Shown in pieces: positions 1 through 10,768 of a DNA stretch of 64,000 bases. Made by a program: the position numbers and the translations under genes. Location: positions 372,001-436,000 of the forward strand of contig JAOTON010002229.1 in assembly GCA_034440635.1 (NCBI GenBank), given 5' to 3'. The first letter of the stretch is position 1, and every line of letters starts with the position of its first letter. This DNA is from Lepas anatifera (lineage: Eukaryota > Arthropoda > Thecostraca > Lepadidae). A model generated the notes under the pieces. The model saw nothing but the letters and a program-made list of their open reading frames with translations. It did not search any database and had not been told where the DNA came from.

Positions 1-2604
1 CCGGAATAACGATAACGACTGGATTACTCCTGAACTTAGACGACTAATGCATAAACGTGACAGGCTTTTCAAAATTGCGCGACAACGTCAGGCCCAAAAC
101 ATTCCCGATAACTCAACTGACTGGGAAAGATGGAAGCTATGCAGAAACAAAGTGACATCAATGACTAGGAGACTTAAATGTCAAAACATTCAACGAGGGG
201 CAAATCAGCTTTTGGAACAAAAACAAAACCCGCATAAATACCACGCAATAATTCGAAACATGACTGGGCGTAACAAAACATCCATAATTCCACCATTATT
301 GAATACTACTGGGAGCCTGATTCTAGAAGACACAGAGAAATGCGAAGCTTTGAATTCATATTTTGCTGGTCAGTCCTCATTAGGTGATGCAAATAATCGT
401 GAAATACCAGCATGCCACTCAAGAGCTGTACCAAAACTAGACAAACCAATGATATCAGAACAAGAAGTATTGGCAACCATTAACAGCTTGAATATAAATA
501 AATCGACTGGACCGGACAAAATCCCCGTGAAACTTATAAAACTTACAGCAGTTATAATTTCTGGGCCCTTGTCTAAGCTATTTAATAAATCATTGGAAAG
601 TGGAGAGTTCCCCAAATCATGGAAAGTCGCTAATGTAAAAGCAATCTTCAAAAAGAAGGGTAGCCCAGCCGATATTGCAAATTACAGACCAATTAGCCTC
701 CTGAGCTGCATTTCAAAAATATTTGAGAAAATAATGTTTCGGATAATTTACTCTCACATTACAAACCATGAATTGCTGACGGAAAGACAGAGTGGCTACC
801 GACCGGGACACGGAACGCGGCTCCAACTTTTCTACCTCTCTCACACCCTTTACGAATCCCTCGACAAAGGACAGGACCAGACCTTGCTCTACTTGGACAT
901 AAGTCGCTACTTCGACAAAATCTGGCACAAAGGACTCCTACAAAAATGTAAACATGAATTTGGACTCGACAACATCCTACCTTGGCTTCGTTCATACTTG
1001 ACTGACAGAAAACAACGCGTAATTATTGAAGATTCTCACTCTTCTTTACTTCCAGTGGACGCAGGATGTCCACAAGGATCGGTTCTTGGTCCTTTGCTTG
1101 CCCTTCTGTACCTTAACGATCTCTCAACTAAAACAGAAAACGAAATTTTATTTTTTGCCGATGACACTTGTTTGTTTGCTTCTCACAACACAAATAACGT
1201 CCAAAATGTGCAGGTATCACTTCAAAATGATCTTGATAAAGTTCTAAAGTATGGTTCGGATTGGCTTATAACATTTAATTCTTCCAAAACAATACAACAG
1301 ACATTTTCCTACAAAAAACTGCCCGCAATTCCAAAACTCGTTTTTGACTCCCAGCCAGTGCCAGTTGTAAATAGCCACAAACATTTAGGAATGATCTTCT
1401 CTAAGGATCTTCGATTTCATGAACATACAAACGAAATTATCAAAAAGGTCAATATGACACTCAGCCCGCTTTACCCAATATCAAGTCACCTAACTAGATC
1501 TACCTTAAGTCAGATTATCAACATATATGTCCGACCCCATTTTGACTACTGTGACATCATTTACGACGGACTTCTGACAGTCAACGACGCTGAACGACTT
1601 GAACGCCTTCAATGTAGAGCTGCGAGACTGGTGACTGGGGCACTTCCGAGGAGTAGTACAGAGAAGCTTAGAGCAGACCTTGGTTGGACGTCACTTAAAG
1701 ATCGGCGTAAAATTCATAAACTTGAATTTTTCCATACCTTGTGCCATACTATCACACCAACCTATATTAACAACATAGTGCCCAACATTAGAAGTAGCAT
1801 CATAAATCGGCCCATTCGTAACGCAAACCTAAGAATCCAACTGCACTTTCGAACTATTAACTTTAAACATTCGTTTTTGCCGAGCACAACCAAGTTATAC
1901 AACCTACTCCCAGAGCAGATCAGGGCATCCAACTCGCGAAAAGAATTTAAGAAAGGTGCTACAAGTCTTTTTGGTATTACAAAACCACCAGAATACTATA
2001 ACTATGGACCAAAACTTCAAAATACATTACTAACCCAATTAAGAATAGGAATGTCGCGTCTAAACAGTCACCAATACTCGGTTCAAAAAAGTACGACGCC
2101 GTCATGCGAATGTGGTTATTTTTGCGAAGACGTTAAACATTACATTCTACACTGTCCATTGTTTTTAAATGCAAGAACAAACCTAGTTAACAGAATATCA
2201 GCAATAATCAACTCTAATTTTTCATTGTTAAACAATGCAAAAAAATTAGACATACTTTTGAAAGGGGAAGGGTTATCCAAAACGCAGGGCTATGCAGTAA
2301 CTCAAGAAACATTTAGGTTTATCACTGCTTCACAGCGATTCCAATCTTGACTCCAGCCGTTAAAACTACAAGCACTAAGTTTACTGATTTCACTCTAATG
2401 CGCCGGCGTCCCACGGGTTGGCGGCATCGCACACCTAAAGTCGGAGCTGACGGTCCTGGCGGCGCTTCATGATTCGAAACTGTCCTCAAACTCGAAAGGC
2501 GCCTTCGATTTAAGCACTGTTGTGCTTTTGCGCCAATCGAGGATGTTCCATGGCTTGTTTGTTTTGACACAAGATGAAATACACGTATGTATGTATGTAT
2601 GTAT
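1..2604 (+). mobile_element. LINE (non-LTR retrotransposon), 5' end outside window
   Basis: The copy begins upstream of the window. Within it are the linker and reverse transcriptase part of the second ORF, a roughly 230-base 3' untranslated region, and a GTAT-repeat tail at about 2586-2604. The 3' end resembles the LINE fragment at 23.1-25.3 kb: both have a TTTAAG near a stretch reading GCGCCAATC(or CGCCAATC)-G-GGAT and both end in TGTATGTATG-like repeats. This supports one family with short tandem-repeat tails rather than poly(A), as is usual for CR1/L2-related and some other LINE clades. Clade is not fixed by eye. Confidence 0.88.
2..2350 (+). CDS. LINE ORF2 protein, reverse transcriptase part (5' partial)
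   Basis: The frame is open from base 2 to the TGA at 2348-2350. The first ATG at 47 is internal; the codons before it encode a WITPELRRL-type linker typical of non-LTR ORF2, so the real start and the endonuclease domain lie outside the window. Numbering from that ATG: a GPDKIP motif near residue 155, NYRPISLL near 211, catalytic motif A LYLDISRYFD near 281-290, PQGSVLGPL near 343, and catalytic FADD near 368-372. Near 686-703 is a C-terminal Cys/His cluster (CECG ... HYILHC), as in many LINE tails. The protein copies LINE RNA at nicked target DNA in the nucleus. No stop or frameshift is visible over about 780 codons, unlike the two other reverse-transcriptase copies in the window, so this is the youngest. 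The motif A variant SRYFD replaces the usual SKAFD, but the key aspartates are kept. Confidence 0.92.
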   Translation, partial: RNNDNDWITPELRRLMHKRDRLFKIARQRQAQNIPDNSTDWERWKLCRNKVTSMTRRLKCQNIQRGANQLLEQKQNPHKYHAIIRNMTGRNKTSIIPPLLNTTGSLILEDTEKCEALNSYFAGQSSLGDANNREIPACHSRAVPKLDKPMISEQEVLATINSLNINKSTGPDKIPVKLIKLTAVIISGPLSKLFNKSLESGEFPKSWKVANVKAIFKKKGSPADIANYRPISLLSCISKIFEKIMFRIIYSHITNHELLTERQSGYRPGHGTRLQLFYLSHTLYESLDKGQDQTLLYLDISRYFDKIWHKGLLQKCKHEFGLDNILPWLRSYLTDRKQRVIIEDSHSSLLPVDAGCPQGSVLGPLLALLYLNDLSTKTENEILFFADDTCLFASHNTNNVQNVQVSLQNDLDKVLKYGSDWLITFNSSKTIQQTFSYKKLPAIPKLVFDSQPVPVVNSHKHLGMIFSKDLRFHEHTNEIIKKVNMTLSPLYPISSHLTRSTLSQIINIYVRPHFDYCDIIYDGLLTVNDAERLERLQCRAARLVTGALPRSSTEKLRADLGWTSLKDRRKIHKLEFFHTLCHTITPTYINNIVPNIRSSIINRPIRNANLRIQLHFRTINFKHSFLPSTTKLYNLLPEQIRASNSRKEFKKGATSLFGITKPPEYYNYGPKLQNTLLTQLRIGMSRLNSHQYSVQKSTTPSCECGYFCEDVKHYILHCPLFLNARTNLVNRISAIINSNFSLLNNAKKLDILLKGEGLSKTQGYAVTQETFRFITASQRFQS

Positions 2605-3660
2605 GAACATTAGACCCTTTGATCAGTGGACCTTCTGACGTAATCCTTTTGAACCGCGAGATGTGATCCACCTACTGCGATAATACCTTTAGTGTGGTGG
2701 GAGGGAAGTGCTGTTATGTTCAAGTTCAAAGCTTATAATAGAAGTTGTATTTCATAGAGGCCAGGGAAGTATCTCCACAAGGAAAATGCAACACATACTG
2801 TCAAGTATATTCATGTTTTGGTGTAATTTCAAAGGTTCCTTTTAAGGCTGACTGCTCTCCCCAGTATCTCCCCACAACTGACTAATTTATATGTTTTGAA
2901 GTACTTCGATCAAAAACATGTTTTCTTTGTGGCTATTTCCTTGCTTATACTAGCCCTTTCTGTGTGGATTTTGCATCTTTTGGGCAATGAAAGAGCAAGA
3001 TGAAGCTGTGGAAGGGTCAAACTTATCAACATTTGTTCTTGCAGCTAGAGTTACCAGGCCAATTTGACAATTATGGGCTCCCACTAGATAGTTTGTACCT
3101 GACATATTTACTTCACCATTTTTCATAGAGGACATGGGAATGGCTCCATAGATAACATTTTCTTTTTACCTGGAGCAGAAAGCTTCTCGAAAGAATTTTC
3201 TAGCTAGAGCTAGGTGTTAATATCAATATGTTAGCAGCAAATTGGTTAAATGACTTCCTTTGAAATGGTATACTGACAATATGGAAGTAACAAATATGCT
3301 ATCACAATTTATATTTTGTTCACCCATATATGACTTGAAAATTTTAAAGTAATTAGGATATTCATAAGATGACAGTACGGCATGGATGTGTGCAACTGTA
3401 GGCATTATTCAATATTTGATTTTAAATATTAATTCAGGTTTAAGTAACTTGCTTTTGACCCTGGCATGAGTAACAGATAAAAAGCTAGAGCTTCATGCTT
3501 TTACATTCCTGATGTATGTCTAAAAGTCTCAAAATTAATTGTAAATGCATTTTCAAAAGCTGCTGGTGCATGAATAAGATTATGCTTCAGTGGAAAAAAC
3601 TAGGTCTGTACTGAAAAAGGCTTATTTAACTTACAGAAAATTGACTTGAAGTCCCAGTTT
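2605..3660. other. Unassigned AT-rich interval
   Basis: No coding pattern, RNA gene or repeat end was recognised. Only short chance reading frames are present. Confidence 0.5.
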
Positions 3661-3806
3661 AGTTGAAGCCCGGAATGAGCCTGGGTGAAGCCCGTTATCA
3701 GCCCGACATTGGCTTAAATCAGGCCTTCAGGCCCGGTCAAAGCCCGCGGGCCTGGGCCGGGCTTTTGCCCCGGGCCCCCGGGCCTAGAAAGTCCCACCTC
3801 TAGTAT
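3661..3806 (-). mobile_element. Lone GC-rich DNA-transposon terminus (hAT-like)
   Basis: Read on the minus strand, this starts TAGAGGTGGGACTTTC and runs into repeated GGCCCGGGC-type blocks and then GGGCTT repeats. Terminal AGAGGTG followed by subterminal GC repeats is characteristic of hAT ends. No partner terminus was found upstream, so it is either a truncated copy or a misassignment. Confidence 0.4.
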
Positions 3807-3814
3807 ATACACAC

Positions 3815-4212
3815 TAGGGCGGAGTGAAACAATTCAAACTATATGGATCATTCCGTAACATTGCTTTCATACTGCGCTAAACATTATGAAACTCAGAAGC
3901 GAAATGATTTTGGAAATCGGACACTGGGAACATGAGCAATATCGAGCATTTTTGGCGTTGCAGCCTCGCGTTGGAAATTATTGATGCTAGCGTACGGTGG
4001 TTTACGGGCTAGCTGTTGAGCAGATCACGTGCGTTTTGAAGCGTGGGAATCACCTCAAAAACATGTTGGAGGTAAAAATAGATCCCAGCTAGTGGATATC
4101 TCAGTTGCAGTGGCGGATGCAAGGAGGGCAGGGGGCTTAAACCCCCTTCCCGAAATGTCTGAGTGCCTATCGTAGATGTATAGCTGGAGGCAACCGAGGG
4201 AGTGACGGGGAG
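3815..4212 (+). repeat. Left arm of long inverted repeat
   Basis: It matches the reverse complement of 10134-10760 with scattered substitutions. Shared landmarks include GAAACTCAGAAG, GGAAATCGGAC, GAGCAGATCACGTG, CCCAGCTAGTGGAT and GTGCCTAT. Confidence 0.8.
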
Positions 4213-5069
4213 GCCCGAGCCCCTGGCCTCCCCTGAAATATTGTCCTAGATGTGCCACTTTTTGTTGCGCATTAGACATGTGCGAGACTCACCGACGAAT
4301 ATCTTTTAAGGCAAGTGCCAATGGCAACCTAAGTTGCCTGAGGCTAAGTTGCCGGAAGCTGCCATGAGTTGCCATGGTATACCACCGAAGCAACGGCTAC
4401 TATACCAGAAGATCTGGCAGTTTAAGTTGTCACCGGGTGCTCCTAGCTATCATGTTCAGTGCACTTCTTAGCGAAATATCCGCAAATTGGAGGGATGAGA
4501 AAGGAACTTGTTTGGCGCTGGGACAAGTTACCGCTCGCAACACATTAGTCACTACAACATTTTTGCTGGTTTGGATTGTGCCACACCCAACCACTGGGAA
4601 AAGCCGGGGGAGGCAATATTAAGTGATCTTGCGTCGAGGTAGTTTGCAAAACGTGCTAGAAGGTCGTCGGAAACGCAAATCGACTTCTGTGTTTTCTGTT
4701 CTGTATCTTCACGGAAGGTGCTACTGGTGTGCCGTCACTCTAAAAGAAGAGAAGAGAAGCACTTCTTAGACTTCCTAAACATATGTATGTAAAACCGAAA
4801 ATGCCGAGGAACAGGAGTATATGGCTTAGTTGAGAAGTATTCGACAGATATCTGATTGGCCCATTGGCCGAGTTTCCCGTTTCAGAGCTTCCAACATTGA
4901 GGGACGTCTTGCGGAAAGGTCGACTGATGAAAGAGAGATCAGCCGATTGGAGCGATAAAAATTAACATGTGAGATTCGCGAAAAAATGACTCCTGATGTT
5001 AATAGGCACTATAGTTAGTGGCCGAAGCGTTGTGCTCTGTGCTAGGGTCTGAGAGGCGCGACGGGTACA
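4213..5069. other. Interior of the long-inverted-repeat element, no gene seen
   Basis: No recognisable coding region. A short internal repetition of GTTGCC/AAGTTGCC words occurs at about 4320-4375. Confidence 0.5.
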
Positions 5070-5271
5070 TTAACACGCGCATTGACGGGGAGGCGGGTAC
5101 CCGCCCCTTGGGATTTTCGGAAACAGCATAAAAACGGCGCCGCGTACTTGGCATTCCTTTGTTATCATTTCTACAGCTTCTGTCAAAACTTTAAGGTTAG
5201 GTCATCTCAGTTCAGGTCACCAGTACAGGTCAAGTGACCTGATCTCAAAGAAGTTTAAAATAACATAAGTC

Positions 5272-8200
5272 CAGGGGTCTAAAAACTTGCCGATCTACCT
5301 ACGCCGTCGGCGACCCTATCATCTTTTAGTTGGCGACCCAGCAACCGTCTCAAACTCTGATTCCATCTGTTTTCCCATGATTTTAGCTTCCACCATCCGC
5401 TCCTGCTTCTAAATATGCCTACCCTCTCCACTGTCTCCACGCGTCATCGTAATACACACAGTGCCCATAAAAATCTATTGGATGAAGTCTGCCAGTTCCT
5501 TTAGCCAAGAATGGGCAGAATCTACTTCGACAAAGAGCCAAGTTAGCCTTCGTTTCCCGGCTTGTTTGGCGTTTCTGAAAGATAGCTTGGCTACAACGGG
5601 GCATCTTTGGCCGATTACATCTGGCATCATCACCGCCCTTAGTTGCTGCTAGTCTTTGCTAGTTATGTTTCTTCTTATTACAATTTTTGGTTCCAATTTT
5701 ATGAAAAGCGACTGAAATTACCTGGTACCTTAGCTGATGCCATCTCCTTATACCGTATCTATGTATTATTTTTAAGTTCAAACTAGAATGTACTAGAATC
5801 CGTCACGAGTCGGTACCAAGTCGGTGATTTTCATTTTTTCAATAGGCGACCAATGGGAGACCGAGTCGGCCGAAACCGCCGACTTGCGTGGTTGCCTGGT
5901 CGCAGGTGGTCGCCCTGGTACATTTTCGGTGTGTGCGGCCGTCAGAACGAGCGCGGAGTGGGCTGCCGCTAATATTTTTGTATTCTTGTTGGTGGGCGCC
6001 GTTTTTGACGACTGGTGTTCAATTTGTTAAATCCAAGGGGTTAAATCACTACCCTGGTTAAATCAAGATGTGCGTTTATCATAGACGGTCCGTGCAATCT
6101 AGGTGGGTTTTGGAGTCTACTTGCAATGATGTTTCCTTGTTTTGCTTTACCGCGAAAAGTCTCAGAAGGAAAAAAACTTGAATACCAGTGGTGCATGTTT
6201 AAACTCTTTCCAACCACAATCACACTGAAATGTCATCGTAAACATTGTTCTATAGTCACACATTCCCAAGGGCGTGGATATTCTGAACGATTTTTGTGGT
6301 GCCTAATTATGAGACTATCCATTACAAGTATACTATTTTTGATACCACCATGTTCTTGCCTTATAGCTGGACATATAACTGGGTGACCAAGTAGGCCTGT
6401 TATTTAACGATTTTAAAGTCCCTGAAATGAGAAATAGGAAAATTTTTTAGGATGCTCTTAGTAGGCACAGAAATTAACATGAGCTTCCATTTGGGGTGCC
6501 ACAGCAGTGACAGGTCCAAGGGATCCCTGAACTCGAGTTCAGGACCCCGTAAGTTTGAAAGGATTCAGGGCGGCCTGAAGAAAAGGGTACCCCAAAACTG
6601 ATTAAACCAGATCTGCGAGGCAGAAAATACCTTGCTACTGCCCCCACCACTAGAATACAAATGATGGGGCTACAGATGGAGCTTTGAAGTTTAGAAGTTG
6701 TGTAAAATGGCATTAAAGGTGCTGAAAACAGGTTTTGTTATGCTAGGTTGGCTCGCATCATGTTCTGTATGGCCATATGTCTTGGTCTGTATATATTATT
6801 ATCTCAAGTGGCAATATAAATCAAATATTTAAAAACTTTTTGTTGTTTTTTCTAGATATCTATTAATTGATTTTGTATATGACTAGTGTTTTATTTACAC
6901 AGATGCACCAAGACATGTGAATGATCATAATAAACATGTTGAGCTTCAATATTTGAAGCAGGGTATAAAGTATGATTTCCTGTTTCTGTTTGAATGATAA
7001 ATTCCCTCTAAAATTTGAAGAACAGAAATAAGCCAGGTAGAAAGACGAAAAGTTTGTTTCATGGCCCAAAATTTTGTTCTGGAAAATGGTCTCAAGCATT
7101 CCCATAATTGGGAATGGGTGTTCCCATCTATGGGTCAAGCATTCCCATTTATGGCACTGTTACCATTTTTAAGTCACACCAATTACAGTTTTCTCCCACT
7201 GATTGATGACGATAGCCACCCTTTTTGGGTAAAGTGTGCCCTTTTGGTTGACAGGATGCAATCTCAGAGGGCTGCCCCCTACTAAAATCCTAGATCCATC
7301 ACTTTAAATTGGTACCCCATAAGGGATATAAATGTGCATTCCTGCACAGCACAAAGATGTGAAAAACCATTTCCAATTTGCCAGAAGACTCCACTGCAAG
7401 GACAATGGTCCAATCCAAGTCTGCCAAACATAGAATAAGCTGTGTCTTTTGCACAGATGGATGCACACTGGGTGATCAGGGTGTGTGTGTATGTTTTTTA
7501 ACTGATTGATTATATGCATCCAAGTTTCTGATAATATCTTGTATTTTTTGTCACAAGAAAGTTGACTCGTTTTGTTTTCTCTAGCGTGGATGAACTATGG
7601 AAGCACTGCCACAGAGGTACAGTAGAAATATCACAGATTGTGTCCACCACAAAAGAACAGGTTGCTGAAATGCAAACTGTTCTTCTCAGTACCCAATCCT
7701 GGTCCAAATGGGTCATCAGCAACTATTCTGGAAACTTTTTCAGTCCTGATTATTAATGCTAAAATGCATCAATTAAGAGCTTTGGAAATAGTTATCATGG
7801 GAATGATGTCATGCAAAGAAAATAAGGTTATTCCCAAGAGACAGCATTGCTATTGCTTTGAGTAGAACCATGTTCAACAATGGAGCAAAAATTGGGCCTC
7901 ATCTTAGCAATGGTTGATATTTTCCACTGTACTTCTGAAGAAATGTTGCCAATGAATAATGTTTGAATTATTTATTTGAAATGTTACAGGAATTTATCTG
8001 ATTTGTGGCGCCTCAAGGTGAAGAATGACAAGTATTTCATGACGCATGTATGTACATGAAAAATGTTTTTTTCTCTAGTTAAATGAAACATCGGAACTGT
8101 TCCTGAGGCTCTTTTTAAGGTGCTGCAAACCCTTTTATTTGTCTCCAAGATAAGGCCTAACAATTTTTCACATGGATGGACACAAAATAAAACCATTATT

Positions 8201-9384
8201 GATGAGAGAACAACAATGGTGAATCAATCATGGTTGTATCTTGCTTGGTATAGAAGTAATGGGCGAAAATTTTAATGCCCAGGGGTGCTGCCACGGAATT
8301 TTTACAGGGGAACGGACCCGGGCTGGTGCTGGCCGGGGCAGGGGAATTGTGAGCATATTTGGTACCTGACAGCATTATTGACGATGAACCGAAAATTTTG
8401 GGAGATGTCCCCCTGGTTGGCCAACAGGGGGATGCGTAGGTACCCCGTCCCACAGCTTTCGGCGCCCATTTGATTGCCCTTGTGTACGGACAGCGTATCA
8501 TCTTTGACCTCGATTGACCTCCAAACAGACTTAACCTAAGCTCAGTGGGCACTATCGATACGTATTCATGACTGCGTAGTACGTATAAATGACTGATCAC
8601 TATCCAACATTGGCTTTTAGGTCCGACATATCACGCTGAAAGCGAGCGTTCTTCCTATTATAACTTGAAGCTACGTGATAACATCTCCAATATTCAGTGT
8701 CCTGTTGCGCCCTAGCCTTTGACCTGATATGAAAATGGATGTTGCCTTAGTGAAAGAGCTGGTCGGGCTCTGTCGAATAGCGTTGAGAAAGTGGTTCCGG
8801 CTATTTTGCGTACGGAGATAAGCAAGGTTTTATAGAGCACTGCATTTGATACATTTTGACGTATATGAATTTTTCCCCTCTGGTGACCACAGTATTGACC
8901 TTACGCAAAAATTCCAGGAGTAACGCCGATTGCATTTCCGGTGACCTTTCGATCGCTTTTTCCGCTTCTTTCTTTGTTTCCGAGATCGAGGGTGTCATTT
9001 TTAACACCCTCCCACCAGGGGGGGTTCATAGGTGATTCATGCTGGTCACCGGGGCTAGGGTTAAGGGCCAGCATGTATAGTTTTGTTGCTTTCAGATCAT
9101 AACTTTGACTTTAATACTGAATTATAATCTCCATGAAATCACTTAGGTAATGACTTGATTCTGGCTTAGGTCATCGATATCGAGAAACTCGATCTATATT
9201 TTATGGGTTTTTTATATCTATATTTTATTTGAACCATCCCCCTTGCACTCGCCAGTGCTTCCCTATAGCCATATTTATACCACTTTTAAGACCGATTTTG
9301 TAATACATGTAGCATTAGGTTCGGCGACCATCGAAGAAGCTTGGATTTTAGTCGGCGACCACAAGCTCACTTTTTAGACCCCTG
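5272..9384. mobile_element. hAT-superfamily element, about 4.1 kb, no intact transposase
   Basis: It begins CAGGGGTCTAAAAACTTGCC and ends with the inverted TTTTTAGACCCCTG. It is flanked by the exact 8-bp direct repeat CATAAGTC (5264-5271 and 9385-9392), which occurs once at the corresponding place in the uninterrupted A copies. CAGGGG ends with 8-bp duplications define hAT. Several GGCGACC words (often TCGGCGACC) sit near both ends, a plausible subterminal transposase-binding array. No transposase frame is readable. Interior stretches with TTCCCATAATTGGGAA-like words and a GCTGCCCCCTACTAAA segment resemble the hAT at 42955-44959, so the two are probably related. Confidence 0.85.
8801..9064 (-). 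mobile_element. Decayed E-like TTAA element end inside the hAT
   Basis: A TTAA at 9061-9064 bounds a G/C-rich double-motif end. Next to it is a hairpin of GAGGGTGT and ACACCCTC (about 8987-9010), preceded by TTTCCGAGATC, the same words found beside type B and A palindromes. A few TGACC hexamers lie inside. The other end was not located. Confidence 0.45.
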
Positions 9385-10133
9385 CATAAGTCGGAACAGG
9401 ATGAACTTATCCAATTGAAACTCATATCACATAATGGCCCCACCGTGTTCTCTAAAAAAGTTCCGGTATTCTTATGTCGATAACCTAAAGTCGGTACGAG
9501 CCATGACCTCTCCAATGGAAATACATGTGCAAAATGTTTTTTAACTGAATAACTTAGCAACAGATGGTGATAAAGCGTTTATTTTAACTGCATTAGATTT
9601 GCCTTTTCTTTGCGGTTCTAATGATAAGCATTTACCTAATAGACCTGGACCTGTCCTCAGGTCAGGTAAAATCCTTGATTTGACCTAGCAAGGTCATATT
9701 ATATAGCATTCGATTCGGCTTGCTGCGAGGATTCATATGGTTTATTTTTTGTTCTATCTTAACATGTTCAGATGAAATGACCAAAAACCTTCATTTAGAT
9801 GTTATCCCTTTGACGACATGTTTTGACTTGTAGTGACCTTAAATTTGACCGGACAATAACTGAAATGTTTTCAATTGAGAATTAGATGGGTTACCCAACG
9901 CAGTTTTTTTCGCTACTTAGCGTGTTTTTTAGATCTTATGGGGGCGAGTACCCGCCCCGCCCCCTCCCGTCAAGGCGAAGGTGGCTCAGACCCCGTCAAT
10001 GCGCGTGTTAAGGCGGAGATCAAGTTTCGCAAACTGATGCCAACATCTAATACGAAGCATGACATGAACCTATCCATGAATAAGAATCGGTCGAGTGATT
10101 ACAGTATTTTGTAAGCGTACTGGGAATACCCGT

Positions 10134-10760
10134 CAATCCGTCACTACCTCGGAAGGCCTCCAGTGATGCATCTTCTATAGGCACTCTGACATTTCAGGAA
10201 GAGGGTTTGAACCCCTGTCCCCCTCCCCTTTGCATTCCCTACTGCAACCGAAATATACCTATCCACTAGCTGGGACCTATATTCCACCCCAGGGGGCGCG
10301 GTAGTGGAGTGGTCAGCGTAGCTGGCTTCCACGCAGCCGACCTGGGTTCAAGGCCCTGTGGCTTCCCTGAGCAAGGAGCAAGCTGGCTCCCGAGAAACCC
10401 TTCCAACAGGGAAAGAGTTGCCGAGGCCATATGACCCTGGCAGTTGGTGCGTCGATAAGCCCCAACAATTATATTCCACCTCCACCATATGTTTGGGGTG
10501 GTCCCAATGCTTCAAACCCCACGTGATCTGCTCTAACAGCTAGTGGTTAAACCACCGTACGACAGCACCACAGATTTCCAACGGAGATTGCAATGCCAAA
10601 AGTTTCTCAAACATCCATCAATAAATGTTCTATAATGCTCATGTTCCCGTGGTCCGATTTCCAAAATTCTTTCACTTCTGAGTTTCATAAGGCCTAGTGC
10701 AATAGAAAAAAACTATGTTAAGGAATGATCCAAATAATGTTGACATTTTCACTCACCCTA
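10134..10760 (-). repeat. Right arm of long inverted repeat, split by a SINE
   Basis: The arm is the reverse complement of 3815-4212. It is contiguous once the SINE and one copy of its target duplication are removed. Confidence 0.8.
10289..10469 (+). mobile_element. tRNA-derived SINE, copy 1
   Basis: A polymerase III A box, TAGTGGAGTGG (10302-10312), is followed by a B box, GGTTCAAGGCC (10345-10355). The tail region contains GTCGATAAGCCCCAACAAT. The element is flanked by the 11-bp direct repeat TATATTCCACC (10278-10288 and 10470-10480). A second copy with the same B box and tail lies on the minus strand at 57861-58036. It encodes no protein and would depend on a LINE for mobility. Confidence 0.88.
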
Positions 10761-10768
10761 ATACACAC

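Larger units (their letters stand above)
5070..10011 (-). mobile_element. TTAA element type A, copy 1 (split by a hAT)
   Basis: It is bounded by TTAA at 5070-5073 and 10008-10011. The left end has one terminal motif (ACGCGCATTGACGGGG) and a GGCGGGTACCCGCC palindrome; the right end has the motif twice. Removing the hAT at 5272-9384 and one 8-bp duplication leaves about 820 bp, the same length as the other A copies. The body carries many AGGTCA/TGACCT hexamers. It is non-coding and inserted in the long-inverted-repeat element. Confidence 0.82.
3815..10760. mobile_element. Long-inverted-repeat DNA element with 8-bp target duplication
   Basis: The element starts TAGGGCGGAGTG and ends CACTCACCCTA, flanked on both sides by the direct 8-mer ATACACAC (3807-3814 and 10761-10768). 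The inverted arms are about 400 bp: 3815-4212 on the left and 10134-10760 on the right, the right arm being lengthened by a SINE. An 8-bp duplication fits hAT (or P/Merlin-like) transposition, but 400-bp arms are unusual for hAT, so the superfamily is open. Without the nested A element and the SINE, only about 1.8 kb of its own sequence remains, with no recognisable transposase. It is therefore non-autonomous. Confidence 0.75.

Noticed and set aside
8274..8345. CAGGGGTGCTGCCACGG as another hAT end inside the large hAT
   Set aside because: No inverted partner or 8-bp duplication was located.
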